Source: Methylophilaceae bacterium (GTDB lineage Bacteria; Pseudomonadota; Gammaproteobacteria; Burkholderiales; Methylophilaceae). Taken from it: 37,456 nt of DNA. Position 1 is the stretch's first letter; each line of letters opens with the position of its first letter. The DNA lies in contig JANZZG010000017.1 in assembly GCA_026419515.1 (NCBI GenBank), positions 1 to 37,456 on the forward strand, given 5' to 3'. The notes beneath the pieces are model-generated. The model made no database searches and was not told the DNA's origin. It saw only the letters and a program-made list of their open reading frames with translations. A program made the translations under genes and the position numbers. Shown here piece by piece: positions 7,791 to 16,943 of the stretch.

Positions 7791-8140
7791 TTCAACGCTC
7801 CTTCAAAAGCACCTCGAATCCATTCGATCCCCGCACCATCGAGCCGATGCAGCAATACGACATCGAAGCGACATGGGAGATCCAGGCCGTGACGCTGCAG
7901 ATAATATGCTGCGGTACGTACAACCTTGGCTTGCTTGGCGTGCGTAATGCTGGCGGCCGCATCACCGAATGCTTGGTTCGTCCTCAACCGCACTTCGGTG
8001 AACACCAACATATTCCCATCACGCAGAATCAAATCGATCTCACCGAAACGACATCTGAAATTAGATGTAATCAGCCGTAATCCGTTCCGCTGCAGGTAGT
8101 CCGCCGCCAACTTTTCAGCGATAGTACCGATCTTGGTCAA
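7781..8140 (-). CDS. yraN: YraN family nuclease-like protein (UPF0102)
   Basis: A 119-residue protein of the YraN family, which has a restriction-endonuclease-like fold. Conserved features are AEKLAADYLQRNGLRLI, the CRFGEIDLILRDG motif with the Glu-Ile-Asp core, and FTEVRLR, which carries the E-x-K/R part of the predicted active site. No substrate is established. The start is TTG at 8140, which overlaps the TGA of lpoA as TTGA, implying translational coupling. The gene overlaps the BON lipoprotein gene downstream. The lpoA-yraN order is conserved from gamma- to betaproteobacteria. Confidence 0.9.
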   Translation of the reverse strand: MTKIGTIAEKLAADYLQRNGLRLITSNFRCRFGEIDLILRDGNMLVFTEVRLRTNQAFGDAAASITHAKQAKVVRTAAYYLQRHGLDLPCRFDVVLLHRLDGAGIEWIRGAFEGALKCV

Positions 8141-9798
8141 GGCCGTTCTTCCACGATCAAACGCTCATGCCCAAATTGGGCTCGAGGCAGCTCACGGTTC
8201 AGCACACCGTTGAGATCCATACGGATGCGACCAGAAGCTCCTTTGAGGAGCTCTCGCCCGATTTCCGGTGGGCCAAGCAAACGTGGAATCAATCGGTATG
8301 CGTCCAACCCGAGCGCATAGAGGCGTTGGAGCTCGACAGACCTAAATCTCGGGTACCTGGAAAATTCGGGAAGGTCGGGGAGCACCATCCAAGGCATGTC
8401 TACAAAATGTACGGCGGTCAGCGCCGGGTCCCATGGGTTGCCATCAAACAGGCGCGACGTGCCATAGGTCGGGATGGCGGGATCGAGATATGGGCGCACA
8501 CGGCGCGCATCGGCGGCATCCATTGCCAAAAAAATCATGTCGGCAGAATAGGCCGCAGTAATCGCCTTGAATTCGGATAACCGATCGTTGTCAGGAACCA
8601 TGAGCTGGCCAACAATCTGACCATCCAGTTTGCGCCAAGTTTCCTCGAATGCCTTGGCCATACGCCGAGTCAGCGGCGCATCGGCCACGATGACCAATGC
8701 GGTCTGCATCCCTTGTTCCCGTGCCAGTGTCGCCACCTGGCGCGCCTCACCCTCTACCGACAATCCATAAAAGAACATCAGATTATTCTGTCTTTCGAAT
8801 TCACCCTCTGGTACGTTGAGCGCCAGCGTAGGTACCGTCATTGGTGCGGCCGCCAGAGCCATTACCTCATCCCGTGTCAGCGGCCCCACGATGAACTGTG
8901 CGCCTTCGGCAACGGCCCGCTGATAGATCACCGTCACATCCTCTCCTGTTCCTGTGGCGTATATGGCAACCTCGGGCTTGGCATGGTCAGCCACCTGAGC
9001 CGCCATGAACCCTGCTTGGACCGCCTGGGCAGCCTCAGCAAAAACATCCGATGCCAGCGGCAGTAACAACGCAATCTTGCCACGGAATACCGGTTCATCG
9101 GGGCTCCCCCCCGCCGGACGCGTCTGAACGATTCTGGCCAGCAGCGCCTCACTCGCTGGATGATCGGGGTAGGCGGCCCGCCATTGTTCGACATAACGCG
9201 CCCTGCTTTCACCATAAGTGGCGGCGAGTGCAAGGTCGATCCACCCCTGAACGACGGGATTGGCGCTTTCACCACGCATTTCGACCAGCACTTCCCTTGG
9301 TTGTCCTGAGACCAAAGCCCAAAGCTTGGCCTGATGGACATCCACACGTTCATTTCCGCTCAAAAACAGCTCACATGCTACCCAATGCTCCAACGCACGC
9401 AGCGTATTACCCTGAGCTTCGTAGGCTTGCGCCAACGTTGCGTGTAAACTTGCATACGCTTGGGGGAGCAAGCCTGTTTCCGCTTGCAGCGGGAGCAAAA
9501 GTCGTAACGGGGTTTCAAAATCATTGGCTGCCGCTGCGAGTTGAGCACGGAGCAATTTGGCGTAAGGGGAAACAGGATTGATGGCAGCCAAAGCCACTGC
9601 GGCGCAGCCAAGGTCGTCTGCCTCTAAGCAGGCATTACCTTCGAGATAGAGTTCTTCGGCGGTTTTGACAGACTTCTTGGTAGACGCGGCGGCTGCCGTC
9701 GGTGCAACCGGAGCGGATTGCTTGGCATCGGCGAAAGCCGTCATTGCAGGAGAGAGCAAATTAACCAAGCAGAAAAAAACCAGGCTTCGCAGTGTCAT
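8137..9798 (-). CDS. lpoA: LpoA-type penicillin-binding-protein activator
   Basis: A 553-residue exported protein. LpoA reaches from the outer membrane to stimulate PBP1A in peptidoglycan synthesis. The N-terminal half (about 45-235) holds helical TPR-like repeats (EELYLEGNACLEADDLGCAA, LLRAQLAAAANDFETPLRLL). The C-terminal half (about 240-545) is a periplasmic-binding-protein fold (GKIALLLPLASDVFAEAAQAVQAGFMAA, FIVGPLTRDEVMALAA). The signal peptide ends near AFADA and I see no lipobox cysteine, unlike E. coli LpoA, so this copy may be soluble in the periplasm. It lies next to divergent rsmI and is coupled to yraN. Confidence 0.87.
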   Translation of the reverse strand: MTLRSLVFFCLVNLLSPAMTAFADAKQSAPVAPTAAAASTKKSVKTAEELYLEGNACLEADDLGCAAVALAAINPVSPYAKLLRAQLAAAANDFETPLRLLLPLQAETGLLPQAYASLHATLAQAYEAQGNTLRALEHWVACELFLSGNERVDVHQAKLWALVSGQPREVLVEMRGESANPVVQGWIDLALAATYGESRARYVEQWRAAYPDHPASEALLARIVQTRPAGGSPDEPVFRGKIALLLPLASDVFAEAAQAVQAGFMAAQVADHAKPEVAIYATGTGEDVTVIYQRAVAEGAQFIVGPLTRDEVMALAAAPMTVPTLALNVPEGEFERQNNLMFFYGLSVEGEARQVATLAREQGMQTALVIVADAPLTRRMAKAFEETWRKLDGQIVGQLMVPDNDRLSEFKAITAAYSADMIFLAMDAADARRVRPYLDPAIPTYGTSRLFDGNPWDPALTAVHFVDMPWMVLPDLPEFSRYPRFRSVELQRLYALGLDAYRLIPRLLGPPEIGRELLKGASGRIRMDLNGVLNRELPRAQFGHERLIVEERP

Positions 9799-10641
9799 GA
9801 TGGCACATTATATGTGGTCGCCACGCCGATCGGAAACCTGCGAGATATCACACTGCGCGCCCTCGACACGCTAAAAAGCGTCGATGTGATCGCTGCCGAG
9901 GACACGCGCCATTCGGCACGACTGCTCGCTCACTACGACATCCGGACCCCACTTGTCGCGTTGCACGAGCATAACGAGCAGCATATTGGACGCAAGTTGA
10001 TAAAGGCACTACAAAGTGGGCAATCCGTGGCGCTGATCTCGGATGCCGGGACGCCCGCCATTTCCGATCCGGGCGCGATCCTGGTCAGCCTCGCGCGCGA
10101 GGCCGGCATCCGGGTCGTTCCGGTTCCCGGCGCCAATGCCGCGATCGCCGCACTGTCGGCGGCGGGTCTCCGGACGCCGGGCTTTCTGTTCGTCGGCTTT
10201 CTGCCAGCCAAAGGCACGCAACGCAGGCAAGTACTCACTATGCTGCGGGAAATACCGGCAACGCTGGTGTTCTACGAAGCCCCGCATCGCATCCTGGAAA
10301 GCGTGGCCGACATCGCCGCGGTATTGTCCGGCACGCGCAGCATCACCTTTGCCCGTGAACTGACCAAGACCTTCGAAACCATCCACACCTGCCGGCTGGA
10401 TCAAGCCGTCCACTGGCTCGATGCCGATCCCGTCCGCCAGCGCGGTGAATTCGTACTGCTGGTCGACGGTGCCCCACCGACCGAGCAACAGGGCGTTCCC
10501 GGCGACGTCCGCCGCACCCTCGAAATTCTGTTGGATGAACTGCCGCTCAAACAAGCGGTAAAATTGGCGGCAGCGATCAGCGGGGTCAAGAAAAACGCCC
10601 TCTACGATCTGGCATTGACTTTGAATCCCGGCAAAAAATGA
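9760..10641 (+). CDS. rsmI: 16S rRNA 2'-O-ribose C1402 methyltransferase RsmI
   Basis: Uses S-adenosylmethionine to methylate the ribose of C1402 in the decoding centre of 16S rRNA. The tetrapyrrole-methylase fold is intact: [72 protein letters not shown] and FYEAPHR. The start is the odd point. No in-frame ATG or GTG precedes TLYVV; the first TTG (9718) lies deep in divergent lpoA. An ATT at 9760-9762 sits seven bases after AGGAG (9748-9752). It would give a 293-residue protein whose N-terminal length matches the E. coli enzyme. A one-base assembly error near 9800 is the alternative. It overlaps pyrC by ATGA. Confidence 0.88.
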   Translation: MNQAEKNQASQCHDGTLYVVATPIGNLRDITLRALDTLKSVDVIAAEDTRHSARLLAHYDIRTPLVALHEHNEQHIGRKLIKALQSGQSVALISDAGTPAISDPGAILVSLAREAGIRVVPVPGANAAIAALSAAGLRTPGFLFVGFLPAKGTQRRQVLTMLREIPATLVFYEAPHRILESVADIAAVLSGTRSITFARELTKTFETIHTCRLDQAVHWLDADPVRQRGEFVLLVDGAPPTEQQGVPGDVRRTLEILLDELPLKQAVKLAAAISGVKKNALYDLALTLNPGKK

Positions 10642-11672
10642 CGCCAACCCTGACCATCACCCGCCCCGACGACTGGCACCTGCATCTGCGGGACGGCGAG
10701 GCCATGCGCGACGTGCTGGCGGATACGGCAAAACGCTTCGCCCGGGCCATCGTCATGCCCAACCTCAAGCCGCCGGTGACCACCGTGGCACAGGCCGCCG
10801 CCTATCGCGATCGCATCCTGGCCGCAGTGCCTGCCGGCATGACATTCGAGCCGCTGATGACGCTCTATCTCACCGACAATACCTCACCGGCGGAAATCGC
10901 CGCGGCCAAAGCCAGCGGCTTCATCCATGGCGTCAAGCTCTATCCGGCCGGCGCGACGACCAACTCCGATTCCGGGGTGACCGATCTGGAAAAGTGCAAT
11001 GCGGCACTTGCCGCCATGGAAAAACAAGGCCTGCCGCTGCTGGTGCACGCCGAGGTGACTGACCCTGGCATCGACGTTTTCGACCGTGAAGCGGTGTTCA
11101 TCGAGCGCCACATGATTCCGCTCGTACGAAAATTTCCCGGACTCCGTATCGTGTTCGAACACATCACCACCCGGGATGCCGCCGACTTCGTGGCCTCAGC
11201 TCCGGCCCATATCGGCGCCACCATCACTGCGCACCATTTGCTGCTCAACCGCAACGCCATGTTCGCGGGCGGCATCCGTCCACACCACTACTGCCTGCCC
11301 GTGCTCAAGCGCGAACCCCACCGGCAGGCCCTGGTCGCCGCCGCCACCTCCGGCAATCCCAAGTTTTTCCTGGGAACCGACAGCGCGCCGCATGCAAGAT
11401 CGGCCAAGGAAACCAGTTGTGGTTGCGCTGGCATTTATACGGCACACGCTGCCATCGAACTCTATGCGGAAGCATTCGAGCAGGCAGGCGCCCTTGACCG
11501 GCTGGAAGCCTTCGCCAGCTTTCATGGCGCGGATTTCTACGGACTGCCCAGAAACAAAGACACGCTCACGCTACGCAAGCAGGCTTGGCAGGTACCATCA
11601 GACTTGCCTTTCGGCCAGGAAACGCTCGTCCCACTACGAGCCGAGGAACAGATTGCTTGGCGGATAGTCTAA
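10638..11672 (+). CDS. pyrC: Dihydroorotase, PyrC type
   Basis: Cyclises N-carbamoyl-aspartate to dihydroorotate in de novo pyrimidine synthesis. The 344-residue protein matches the short class II enzyme of E. coli (348 aa). Zinc ligands are visible: His14 and His16 ([10 protein letters not shown]), the lysine to be carbamylated, Lys100 ([16 protein letters not shown]), and histidines in LLVHAEVT and IVFEHITT. The catalytic Asp is in [15 protein letters not shown]. Its ATG overlaps the rsmI stop (ATGA), so the two are translationally coupled. Confidence 0.96.
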   Translation: MTPTLTITRPDDWHLHLRDGEAMRDVLADTAKRFARAIVMPNLKPPVTTVAQAAAYRDRILAAVPAGMTFEPLMTLYLTDNTSPAEIAAAKASGFIHGVKLYPAGATTNSDSGVTDLEKCNAALAAMEKQGLPLLVHAEVTDPGIDVFDREAVFIERHMIPLVRKFPGLRIVFEHITTRDAADFVASAPAHIGATITAHHLLLNRNAMFAGGIRPHHYCLPVLKREPHRQALVAAATSGNPKFFLGTDSAPHARSAKETSCGCAGIYTAHAAIELYAEAFEQAGALDRLEAFASFHGADFYGLPRNKDTLTLRKQAWQVPSDLPFGQETLVPLRAEEQIAWRIV

Positions 11673-11692
11673 TCAGGATGTAAAAATAGTCG

Positions 11693-11708
11693 CCATCGCA
11701 TGCGATGG
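11693..11708. repeat. 16-base perfect palindrome upstream of a lipoprotein gene
   Basis: CCATCGCATGCGATGG is a perfect palindrome ending 8 bases before the lipoprotein ATG at 11717 and starting 20 bases after the pyrC stop. It occupies the place of the Shine-Dalgarno, which is otherwise not visible. It could be an operator or form a small hairpin in the message. No T tract follows, so it is not a standard intrinsic terminator. Confidence 0.6.
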
Positions 11709-11716
11709 GCTAAAGT

Positions 11717-12022
11717 ATGCATTCCAAGTTATTCACCATTTTCTCGACCGCATTATTGTGTATCGGTTGTGCCAGCGACCCTATCGCAGAGCAACAACGC
11801 GCCAGCCGCATGATGGAATACAAAATTCGGATATACGGCCCGGCCTGCGAGCAGCTCGGTTATGGGAAGGACACCGACTCATGGCGAGAATGCATACAGC
11901 AGGAATACGAACAAACTCTGATTCGCCAACTATGGAACGCCCCCGGCTGGAACTTTTATCATTACCCACCCCACTACTACCCGCCGTGCCTTCCAACCAA
12001 GAAGGGCTGGCAATGCCGTTGA
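11717..12022 (+). CDS. Small Cys/Tyr/Pro-rich putative lipoprotein
   Basis: A 101-residue protein with a typical lipoprotein signal (MHSKLFTIFSTALLCIGC; acylated Cys at 18). The mature part is short and polar with WRECIQQEYEQTLIRQLWN, then a tyrosine/proline/histidine stretch (FYHYPPHYYPPC) and four further cysteines. I do not recognise a family. Similar small lipoproteins with a Y-P-rich tail occur in proteobacteria, usually without known function. A 16-base palindrome takes the place of a ribosome-binding site directly upstream. Confidence 0.65.
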   Translation: MHSKLFTIFSTALLCIGCASDPIAEQQRASRMMEYKIRIYGPACEQLGYGKDTDSWRECIQQEYEQTLIRQLWNAPGWNFYHYPPHYYPPCLPTKKGWQCR

Positions 12023-12086
12023 CTTCCACGAGCAGGCCTGACGCATCTGCATGCGCGCAGGCCGTACCCGTCGCAGCGGAACCTCG

Positions 12087-12299
12087 TTACAACGTTCCTG
12101 CCCGAATCTTCATTCTGTAGGAAGATAGCTCGGCGTTTGCAGCAGTCACTTTTTTGCCAAAAGCGTCACGTTCTGCCACGGATTTTTTGGTGGCTTCGAT
12201 ACTTTTGATACACCTCCAGCGTGCGCCCCCTTTAGTTTGAATCAGGCGCATTTCTTCTTCGGGATGAGACCTTCCACAATGATAGCAATAACGCTCCAT
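12087..12299 (-). CDS. Small zinc-ribbon-like protein, function unknown
   Basis: A 70-residue soluble protein starting MERYCYHCGRSHPEEEMRLI. The CxxCG knuckle (Cys5, Cys8) with a later WRC suggests a zinc-binding half, although the fourth ligand is not obvious; His or the nearby residues could serve. The C-terminal 40 residues are charged and probably helical (EATKKSVAERDAFGKKVTAANAEL). ATG 12299 is chosen over the upstream GTG because AAGGAG lies eight bases before it. It sits downstream of tRNA(CAU) on the same strand and may be read from the rpoD transcript. Confidence 0.65.
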   Translation of the reverse strand: MERYCYHCGRSHPEEEMRLIQTKGGARWRCIKSIEATKKSVAERDAFGKKVTAANAELSSYRMKIRAGTL

Positions 12300-12350
12300 G
12301 TTCACTGCTCCTTGACGGTTCGAAATTTCAACGCTCTACAACCAAATTGC

Positions 12351-12429
<79 letters not shown>

Positions 12430-12437
12430 CGAAACAC

Positions 12438-14342
12438 TCACTCGCCAATGCTTTCGAGAAAACTGCGTAATTTTTCGGAACGCGAAGGATGCCTTAGTTT
12501 ACGCAAGGCCTTGGCCTCGATTTGGCGAATACGCTCACGCGTGACATCGAACTGTTTGCCGACTTCCTCCAAGGTATGATCGGTATTCAACCCGATACCA
12601 AACCGCATGCGCAATACTTTGGCCTCGCGCGGGGTCAGCGTATTCAAGATCTCTTCGGTGACTTCACGCAGATTGGCATAGACAGCTGCATCGACCGGAG
12701 CCATGGTGGACATGTCTTCGATGAAATCACCCAAATGGGAGTCATCATCATCACCAATCGGCGTTTCCATGGAAATCGGCTCTTTGGAGATTTTCAAGAT
12801 CTTGCGAATCTTGTCCTCCGGCATCTCCATCCTAGCCGCCAGCGTGGCTGGATCCGGCTCTTGTCCAGTTTCCTGCAGAATCTGTCGGCTGATCCGGTTC
12901 ATCTTGTTGATGGTTTCGATCATGTGTACCGGAATCCGGATGGTACGCGCCTGGTCGGCGATCGAGCGGGTGATGGCTTGACGAATCCACCACGTCGCAT
13001 AGGTAGAAAACTTGTAGCCGCGCCGGTATTCGAACTTATCCACGGCCTTCATTAGTCCGATGTTCCCTTCTTGGATCAGGTCGAGAAATTGCAGGCCGCG
13101 GTTGGTATATTTCTTGGCGATGGAAATCACCAGCCGCAAATTGGCCTCGATCATCTCGCGTTTGGCGCGGCGGGCACGTGCCTCGCCGGTAGACATCTGC
13201 TTGTTGATCTCTTTGATTTCCTTGATCGGGATGCCCACTTTGGTCTGTATGTCGATGAGCTGCTGTTGCTGATCTAGAATGGCATGACGGAAACGCTCCA
13301 AGTTGGCACTATAAGCCCGACCTGCACTGATTTCTTCTGCCAGCCAATTCAGATTGCATTCATTCCCGGGGAATGTTTTGATGAAATGCTGGCGCGGCAT
13401 CCCTGCCTTGTCCACACAATACTCCATGATAGCGCGCTCGTGTGTGCGCATTTTTTCCACCGTACGGCGCAAGTTGTCGCACAATGCTTCGACCTGTTTG
13501 GCCGAGAATCGAAACGTCATCATTTCATTGAGTATGATTTCCTGGTACTTTTTGTAATCCTTATGGTGGGTACCATGCTTTTCCAGCACTTTGACCATCT
13601 TGTCATAAGCTTGGCGGACGACGGCAAAGCGGGTCAGCACTTCCTGCTTGAGCTTGGCTAAAGCCTCGGCGGAAACAGCTGCAGCCCTGGCGCCATCATC
13701 ATCTTCCACGTCTTCTACGATTTCTTCGGCCCCTTCTTCTGCCGGTTCGGTCGCCACAAGCGCAGCATCGAGGTCATCGGTCGCATCGACGAGACCATCG
13801 ACGAGCTCGTCCACACGCAATTCATCCTTTTCGATCTTGTCAACCAATGCGAGCATTTCCGCAATCGTGCTCGGGCAAGCGGAAATGGCCTGCACCATGT
13901 GCTTGAGACCATCCTCAATACGCTTGGCGATCTCGATCTCGCCTTCCCGCGTCAACAAATCCACCGTACCCATCTCACGCATATACATACGCACTGGATC
14001 GGTCGTGCGGCCGAACTCGGAATCCACTGTCGAAAGCGCCTGCTCGGCTTCTTCCACGACGTCATCATCAGTGACTGGCGGAGGCGCATCCGACATCAGC
14101 AGCACCTCGGCATCCGGTGCTTCCTCATAAACTTGGATGCCCATGTCACTGATCATGCTGATGATGCTATCGATCTGCTCCGGATCCTGCACGTCATCCG
14201 GCAAGTGGTCGTTGAGCTCGGCATAAGTCAAATAGCCACGCTCCTTGCCGAGCGCAATCAGACTTTTCAGTCGGCTACGCCGTGCATCGAGATCACTGCC
14301 GCTTTGCATTTCGGAAGTATCGTTATGCTGATCACTTGCCAT
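12438..14342 (-). CDS. rpoD: RNA polymerase primary sigma factor (sigma-70)
   Basis: Housekeeping sigma factor that directs core polymerase to -10/-35 promoters. The 634-residue protein has region 1.1 at the start ([26 protein letters not shown]), region 1.2 ([21 protein letters not shown]) and an acidic non-conserved segment (about 200-230). Region 2 follows ([55 protein letters not shown]), then region 3 and region 4.2 with the helix-turn-helix [19 protein letters not shown]. It is the last protein gene of the rpsU-yqeY-dnaG-rpoD operon, 68 bases after dnaG. Confidence 0.98.
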   Translation of the reverse strand: MASDQHNDTSEMQSGSDLDARRSRLKSLIALGKERGYLTYAELNDHLPDDVQDPEQIDSIISMISDMGIQVYEEAPDAEVLLMSDAPPPVTDDDVVEEAEQALSTVDSEFGRTTDPVRMYMREMGTVDLLTREGEIEIAKRIEDGLKHMVQAISACPSTIAEMLALVDKIEKDELRVDELVDGLVDATDDLDAALVATEPAEEGAEEIVEDVEDDDGARAAAVSAEALAKLKQEVLTRFAVVRQAYDKMVKVLEKHGTHHKDYKKYQEIILNEMMTFRFSAKQVEALCDNLRRTVEKMRTHERAIMEYCVDKAGMPRQHFIKTFPGNECNLNWLAEEISAGRAYSANLERFRHAILDQQQQLIDIQTKVGIPIKEIKEINKQMSTGEARARRAKREMIEANLRLVISIAKKYTNRGLQFLDLIQEGNIGLMKAVDKFEYRRGYKFSTYATWWIRQAITRSIADQARTIRIPVHMIETINKMNRISRQILQETGQEPDPATLAARMEMPEDKIRKILKISKEPISMETPIGDDDDSHLGDFIEDMSTMAPVDAAVYANLREVTEEILNTLTPREAKVLRMRFGIGLNTDHTLEEVGKQFDVTRERIRQIEAKALRKLRHPSRSEKLRSFLESIGE

Positions 14343-14410
14343 GGTCGACTCCCAAATATGGATTCAACGGATTCAATGAAAATTAATCATTATATCACAA
14401 AACAAAAGCC

Positions 14411-16144
14411 CTACTTAGGCTCGGCAGAACGCCGATAGTTCCGGAGTAAAGCTTTTTCCTGTTCCGTAAGCTGGTGCAAAGGTTTCTCCAAAATGGAGGC
14501 GAGGTTGCCGCTGTGTCCAAGCCTCTCAAGCTTGTTCATCAGAGCCTGGAACTCACTTTCGATATCGAACGTTTGTGCATCCAGTGTCATCAGCTGTTCC
14601 GTCAGATACCTGCATAACTTCTCGGAAGCCATGACACGCAGAGACTCCAGCAAAGCGGCGCTCGAAATGTCAGGCTGAGCCAGCACGGTTTCAATGACAT
14701 ACCTGACCACTTCCATTTGAGGCAAGGTGGGCGGAATCGCTGATACATCGACCCGTGTTGCCAAAGACGGCCGAAACAGCAGCAATTTGAGCAGCTCGCG
14801 CGTCAAGACAGGAGACTGGCGCGCTACCTGGGATTCCAGGCGTGGCTTGGCAACAGACGGCCCCAACTTCAGTAGCGATTCCAACTCTGCCTGGGTGACC
14901 CCTGCAAGTTCTGCGATCCGCTTGCGCAACAACAAACCGAGACCAGGCGCCTGTATCTGTTGCAAAAGAGGCTGTGCATCATTGAGGAGACGAACCCGAC
15001 CTTCCTGAGTGGTAAGATCATGCCTGGTAGAAATTTCCCGTATCAGGTAAACAGACAACGGCACTGCATTTTTCAGCGCGTCTTCGAAACCCTCTTGGCC
15101 AAAAGCGCGGACATAACTATCCGGGTCATGTTCGGGTGGCAGGAACAAAAAAGACAGTTTGAGTCCATCCTTGACCATGGGCAAGGCGTTCATCATGGCG
15201 CGCCACGCCGCTCCACGTCCGGCAGGATCGCCATCGAAACAAAACACGACATCGTCGACATGGCGCACCAGTTTGGTGATTTGCTGGGATGTGGTCGCAG
15301 TACCCAATGTGGCCACGACATACTCGATGCCATGCTGCGTCAATGCGACTGCATCCATGTAACCTTCCACCACGACAACCCGCCCAGCCTCACGAATGGC
15401 CCGTCGCGCCAAAAACAGTCCATAGAGCTCCTGACCTTTTTGGAACAAGACGGTCTCCGGCGAGTTCAGATATTTGGGACCTGCATGCTCAGCCCCTTCC
15501 AATATTCGTCCACCAAAGCCGATGACGTGCCCGCGTTGATCATGGATGGGGAACATCACGCGGTCTCGAAACCGGTCGTAGACCCGCCCTTCTTCGCTAC
15601 GGATGGTGAGCCCTGCCGTCGTCAACGCCACGGATTCGTAATCAGAAAAGACTTCACGCAAATTCTGCCACCCCGATGGGGCATAGCCGATTTGAAAACG
15701 CGCGGCAATTTCGCCGGACACCCCACGCCCTTTCAGGTAGGCAATCGCCCGCTCCGATCGCTTCAATTGCGAACGATAATAGTTGGCGGCACGCTGCATG
15801 ACATCGAGCATGTCGGGGTCGGCACGCAGCTTGACGGGTCGATCGGATGATTCTCGCGGCACCTTAAGACCGACACGCCGGGCCAAGTCTTCCACGGCCT
15901 CGATGAATCCCAGCCCTTGATGTTCCATCAAGAAGCCAATCGCAGTGCCATGCGCTCCACAGCCGAAGCAATGGTAAAACTGCTTGGTTGGGCTAACCGT
16001 GAACGAAGGTGTTTTTTCACGATGGAATGGGCAGCATGCGACGTAGTTGGCGCCTGCTTTTTTCAAAGGCACCACCCGATCAATCACGTCGACGAGATCG
16101 ACACGGTCGAGCAGTTCCTGGATAAAATGCTGAGGGATAGGCAT
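14411..16144 (-). CDS. dnaG: DNA primase
   Basis: Makes RNA primers at the replication fork together with DnaB helicase. The 577-residue protein, close to the family norm, has the N-terminal zinc knuckle Cys38-x2-His41-x17-Cys59-x2-Cys62 (CPFHREKTPSF, HCFGCGAHG). The catalytic TOPRIM core follows (VVVVEGYMDAVALTQHG, DDVVFCFDGDPAGRGAAWRA, PEHDPDSYVRAFG). The C-terminal DnaB-binding helices end the protein (about 440-577). A terminator-like hairpin lies between yqeY and dnaG, which should set the ratio of upstream to downstream messages. Confidence 0.97.
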   Translation of the reverse strand: MPIPQHFIQELLDRVDLVDVIDRVVPLKKAGANYVACCPFHREKTPSFTVSPTKQFYHCFGCGAHGTAIGFLMEHQGLGFIEAVEDLARRVGLKVPRESSDRPVKLRADPDMLDVMQRAANYYRSQLKRSERAIAYLKGRGVSGEIAARFQIGYAPSGWQNLREVFSDYESVALTTAGLTIRSEEGRVYDRFRDRVMFPIHDQRGHVIGFGGRILEGAEHAGPKYLNSPETVLFQKGQELYGLFLARRAIREAGRVVVVEGYMDAVALTQHGIEYVVATLGTATTSQQITKLVRHVDDVVFCFDGDPAGRGAAWRAMMNALPMVKDGLKLSFLFLPPEHDPDSYVRAFGQEGFEDALKNAVPLSVYLIREISTRHDLTTQEGRVRLLNDAQPLLQQIQAPGLGLLLRKRIAELAGVTQAELESLLKLGPSVAKPRLESQVARQSPVLTRELLKLLLFRPSLATRVDVSAIPPTLPQMEVVRYVIETVLAQPDISSAALLESLRVMASEKLCRYLTEQLMTLDAQTFDIESEFQALMNKLERLGHSGNLASILEKPLHQLTEQEKALLRNYRRSAEPK

Positions 16145-16155
16145 AACATGTGCCT

Positions 16156-16189
16156 TCCAAAAAAGGAAAAAGGAGCCTATCGCTCCTTT
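16156..16189 (-). terminator. Intrinsic terminator/attenuator between yqeY and dnaG
   Basis: On the minus strand an 8-bp hairpin (AAAGGAGC, five-base loop, GCTCCTTT) is followed by TTCCTTTTTTGG and then by the dnaG start 12 bases later. The E. coli operon has a similar terminator between rpsU and dnaG that lowers primase expression relative to S21. The T tract is interrupted by CC, which fits partial readthrough. Confidence 0.8.
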
Positions 16190-16219
16190 CCTCGCTCCAT
16201 GATGATCCGATAATGCTGC

Positions 16220-16678
16220 TCACCCACCCAGACGCGCCTTGACCATGCCAGACACTTTGCCCACATCGGCACGCCCCACGATGCGTGGCTTCAACACTGC
16301 CATGACCTTACCCATGTCTCTCACATGGACTGCACCCGTCTCGGCGAGTACGGAGTCTACCAGCGCCGAAATTTCGGCATCACTCAACGGTTGCGGCAAA
16401 TACGCCGACAATACACCGACCTCGAACCTTTCGGCCTCTGCCAGGTCATACCGTGCAGCCGCTTCATACTGGCTGATCGAATCACGACGCTGCTTGAGCA
16501 TTTTTTCGACGACCTCGATGATTTGGCTGTCAGACAGCTCGACACGCTCATCCACTTCACGCTGCTTGATGGCGGCAAGCAACAACCGGATGGCCGCCAA
16601 GCGTGCCCCTTCCTTGGCGCGCATGGCAGCCTTCATGTCTTCGGTGATACGATTCCGCAGACTCATTGCGGAACTCAT
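16220..16678 (-). CDS. GatB/YqeY domain protein
   Basis: A 152-residue stand-alone YqeY protein. This helical domain also forms the C-terminus of the GatB amidotransferase subunit, where it contacts tRNA. Typical motifs are MSLRNRITEDMKAAMRAKEGARLAAIRLLLAAIKQREVDER, YLPQPLSDAEI and GAVHVRDMGKVMAVLKPRIVGRADVGKVSGMVKARL. The role of the free-standing form is not settled. It may start at the inner ATG (16666, MSLRNRI). It lies between rpsU and dnaG, a common place for it outside enterobacteria. Confidence 0.93.
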   Translation of the reverse strand: MSSAMSLRNRITEDMKAAMRAKEGARLAAIRLLLAAIKQREVDERVELSDSQIIEVVEKMLKQRRDSISQYEAAARYDLAEAERFEVGVLSAYLPQPLSDAEISALVDSVLAETGAVHVRDMGKVMAVLKPRIVGRADVGKVSGMVKARLGG

Positions 16679-16683
16679 TTGTT

Positions 16684-16896
16684 TCAGTAAAGTTTGGGAG
16701 GCAGAGTTTGACTGCGCAGACGACGATGATGACGCTTTATGGCAGCAGCAGCTTTGCGCTTGCGCTCCCAGGTGGGCTTCTCATAATACTCGCGGGCACG
16801 TAATTCGGTCAGCAGCCCAGTTTTTTCGATGACACGTTTGAAGCGACGCAAGGCGACATCAAACGGCTCGTTTTCTTTTACGCGTATACTTGGCAT
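16684..16896 (-). CDS. rpsU: 30S ribosomal protein S21
   Basis: A 70-residue basic protein of the small ribosomal subunit near the mRNA exit, needed for efficient initiation. The sequence [21 protein letters not shown] and the ending [13 protein letters not shown] are standard for S21. The start at 16896 is fixed by AGGAGG shortly before it; a longer reading from 16968 has no support. It is the first gene of the rpsU-yqeY-dnaG-rpoD operon, with a sigma-70 promoter upstream (16944-16972). Confidence 0.97.
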   Translation of the reverse strand: MPSIRVKENEPFDVALRRFKRVIEKTGLLTELRAREYYEKPTWERKRKAAAAIKRHHRRLRSQTLPPKLY

Positions 16897-16943
16897 GTAA
16901 AATTGGCCTCCTGGAAAGTCTTCGAGTAACCTTAAAGGTCTGA

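Noticed and set aside
12030-12070. GGCCTG...CAGGCC as a terminator after the small lipoprotein
   Set aside because: Six-base arms, long loop, no T tract.
14960-15850. 296-codon frame antisense to dnaG
   Set aside because: Entirely inside dnaG on the opposite strand, no recognisable motif, no ribosome site.
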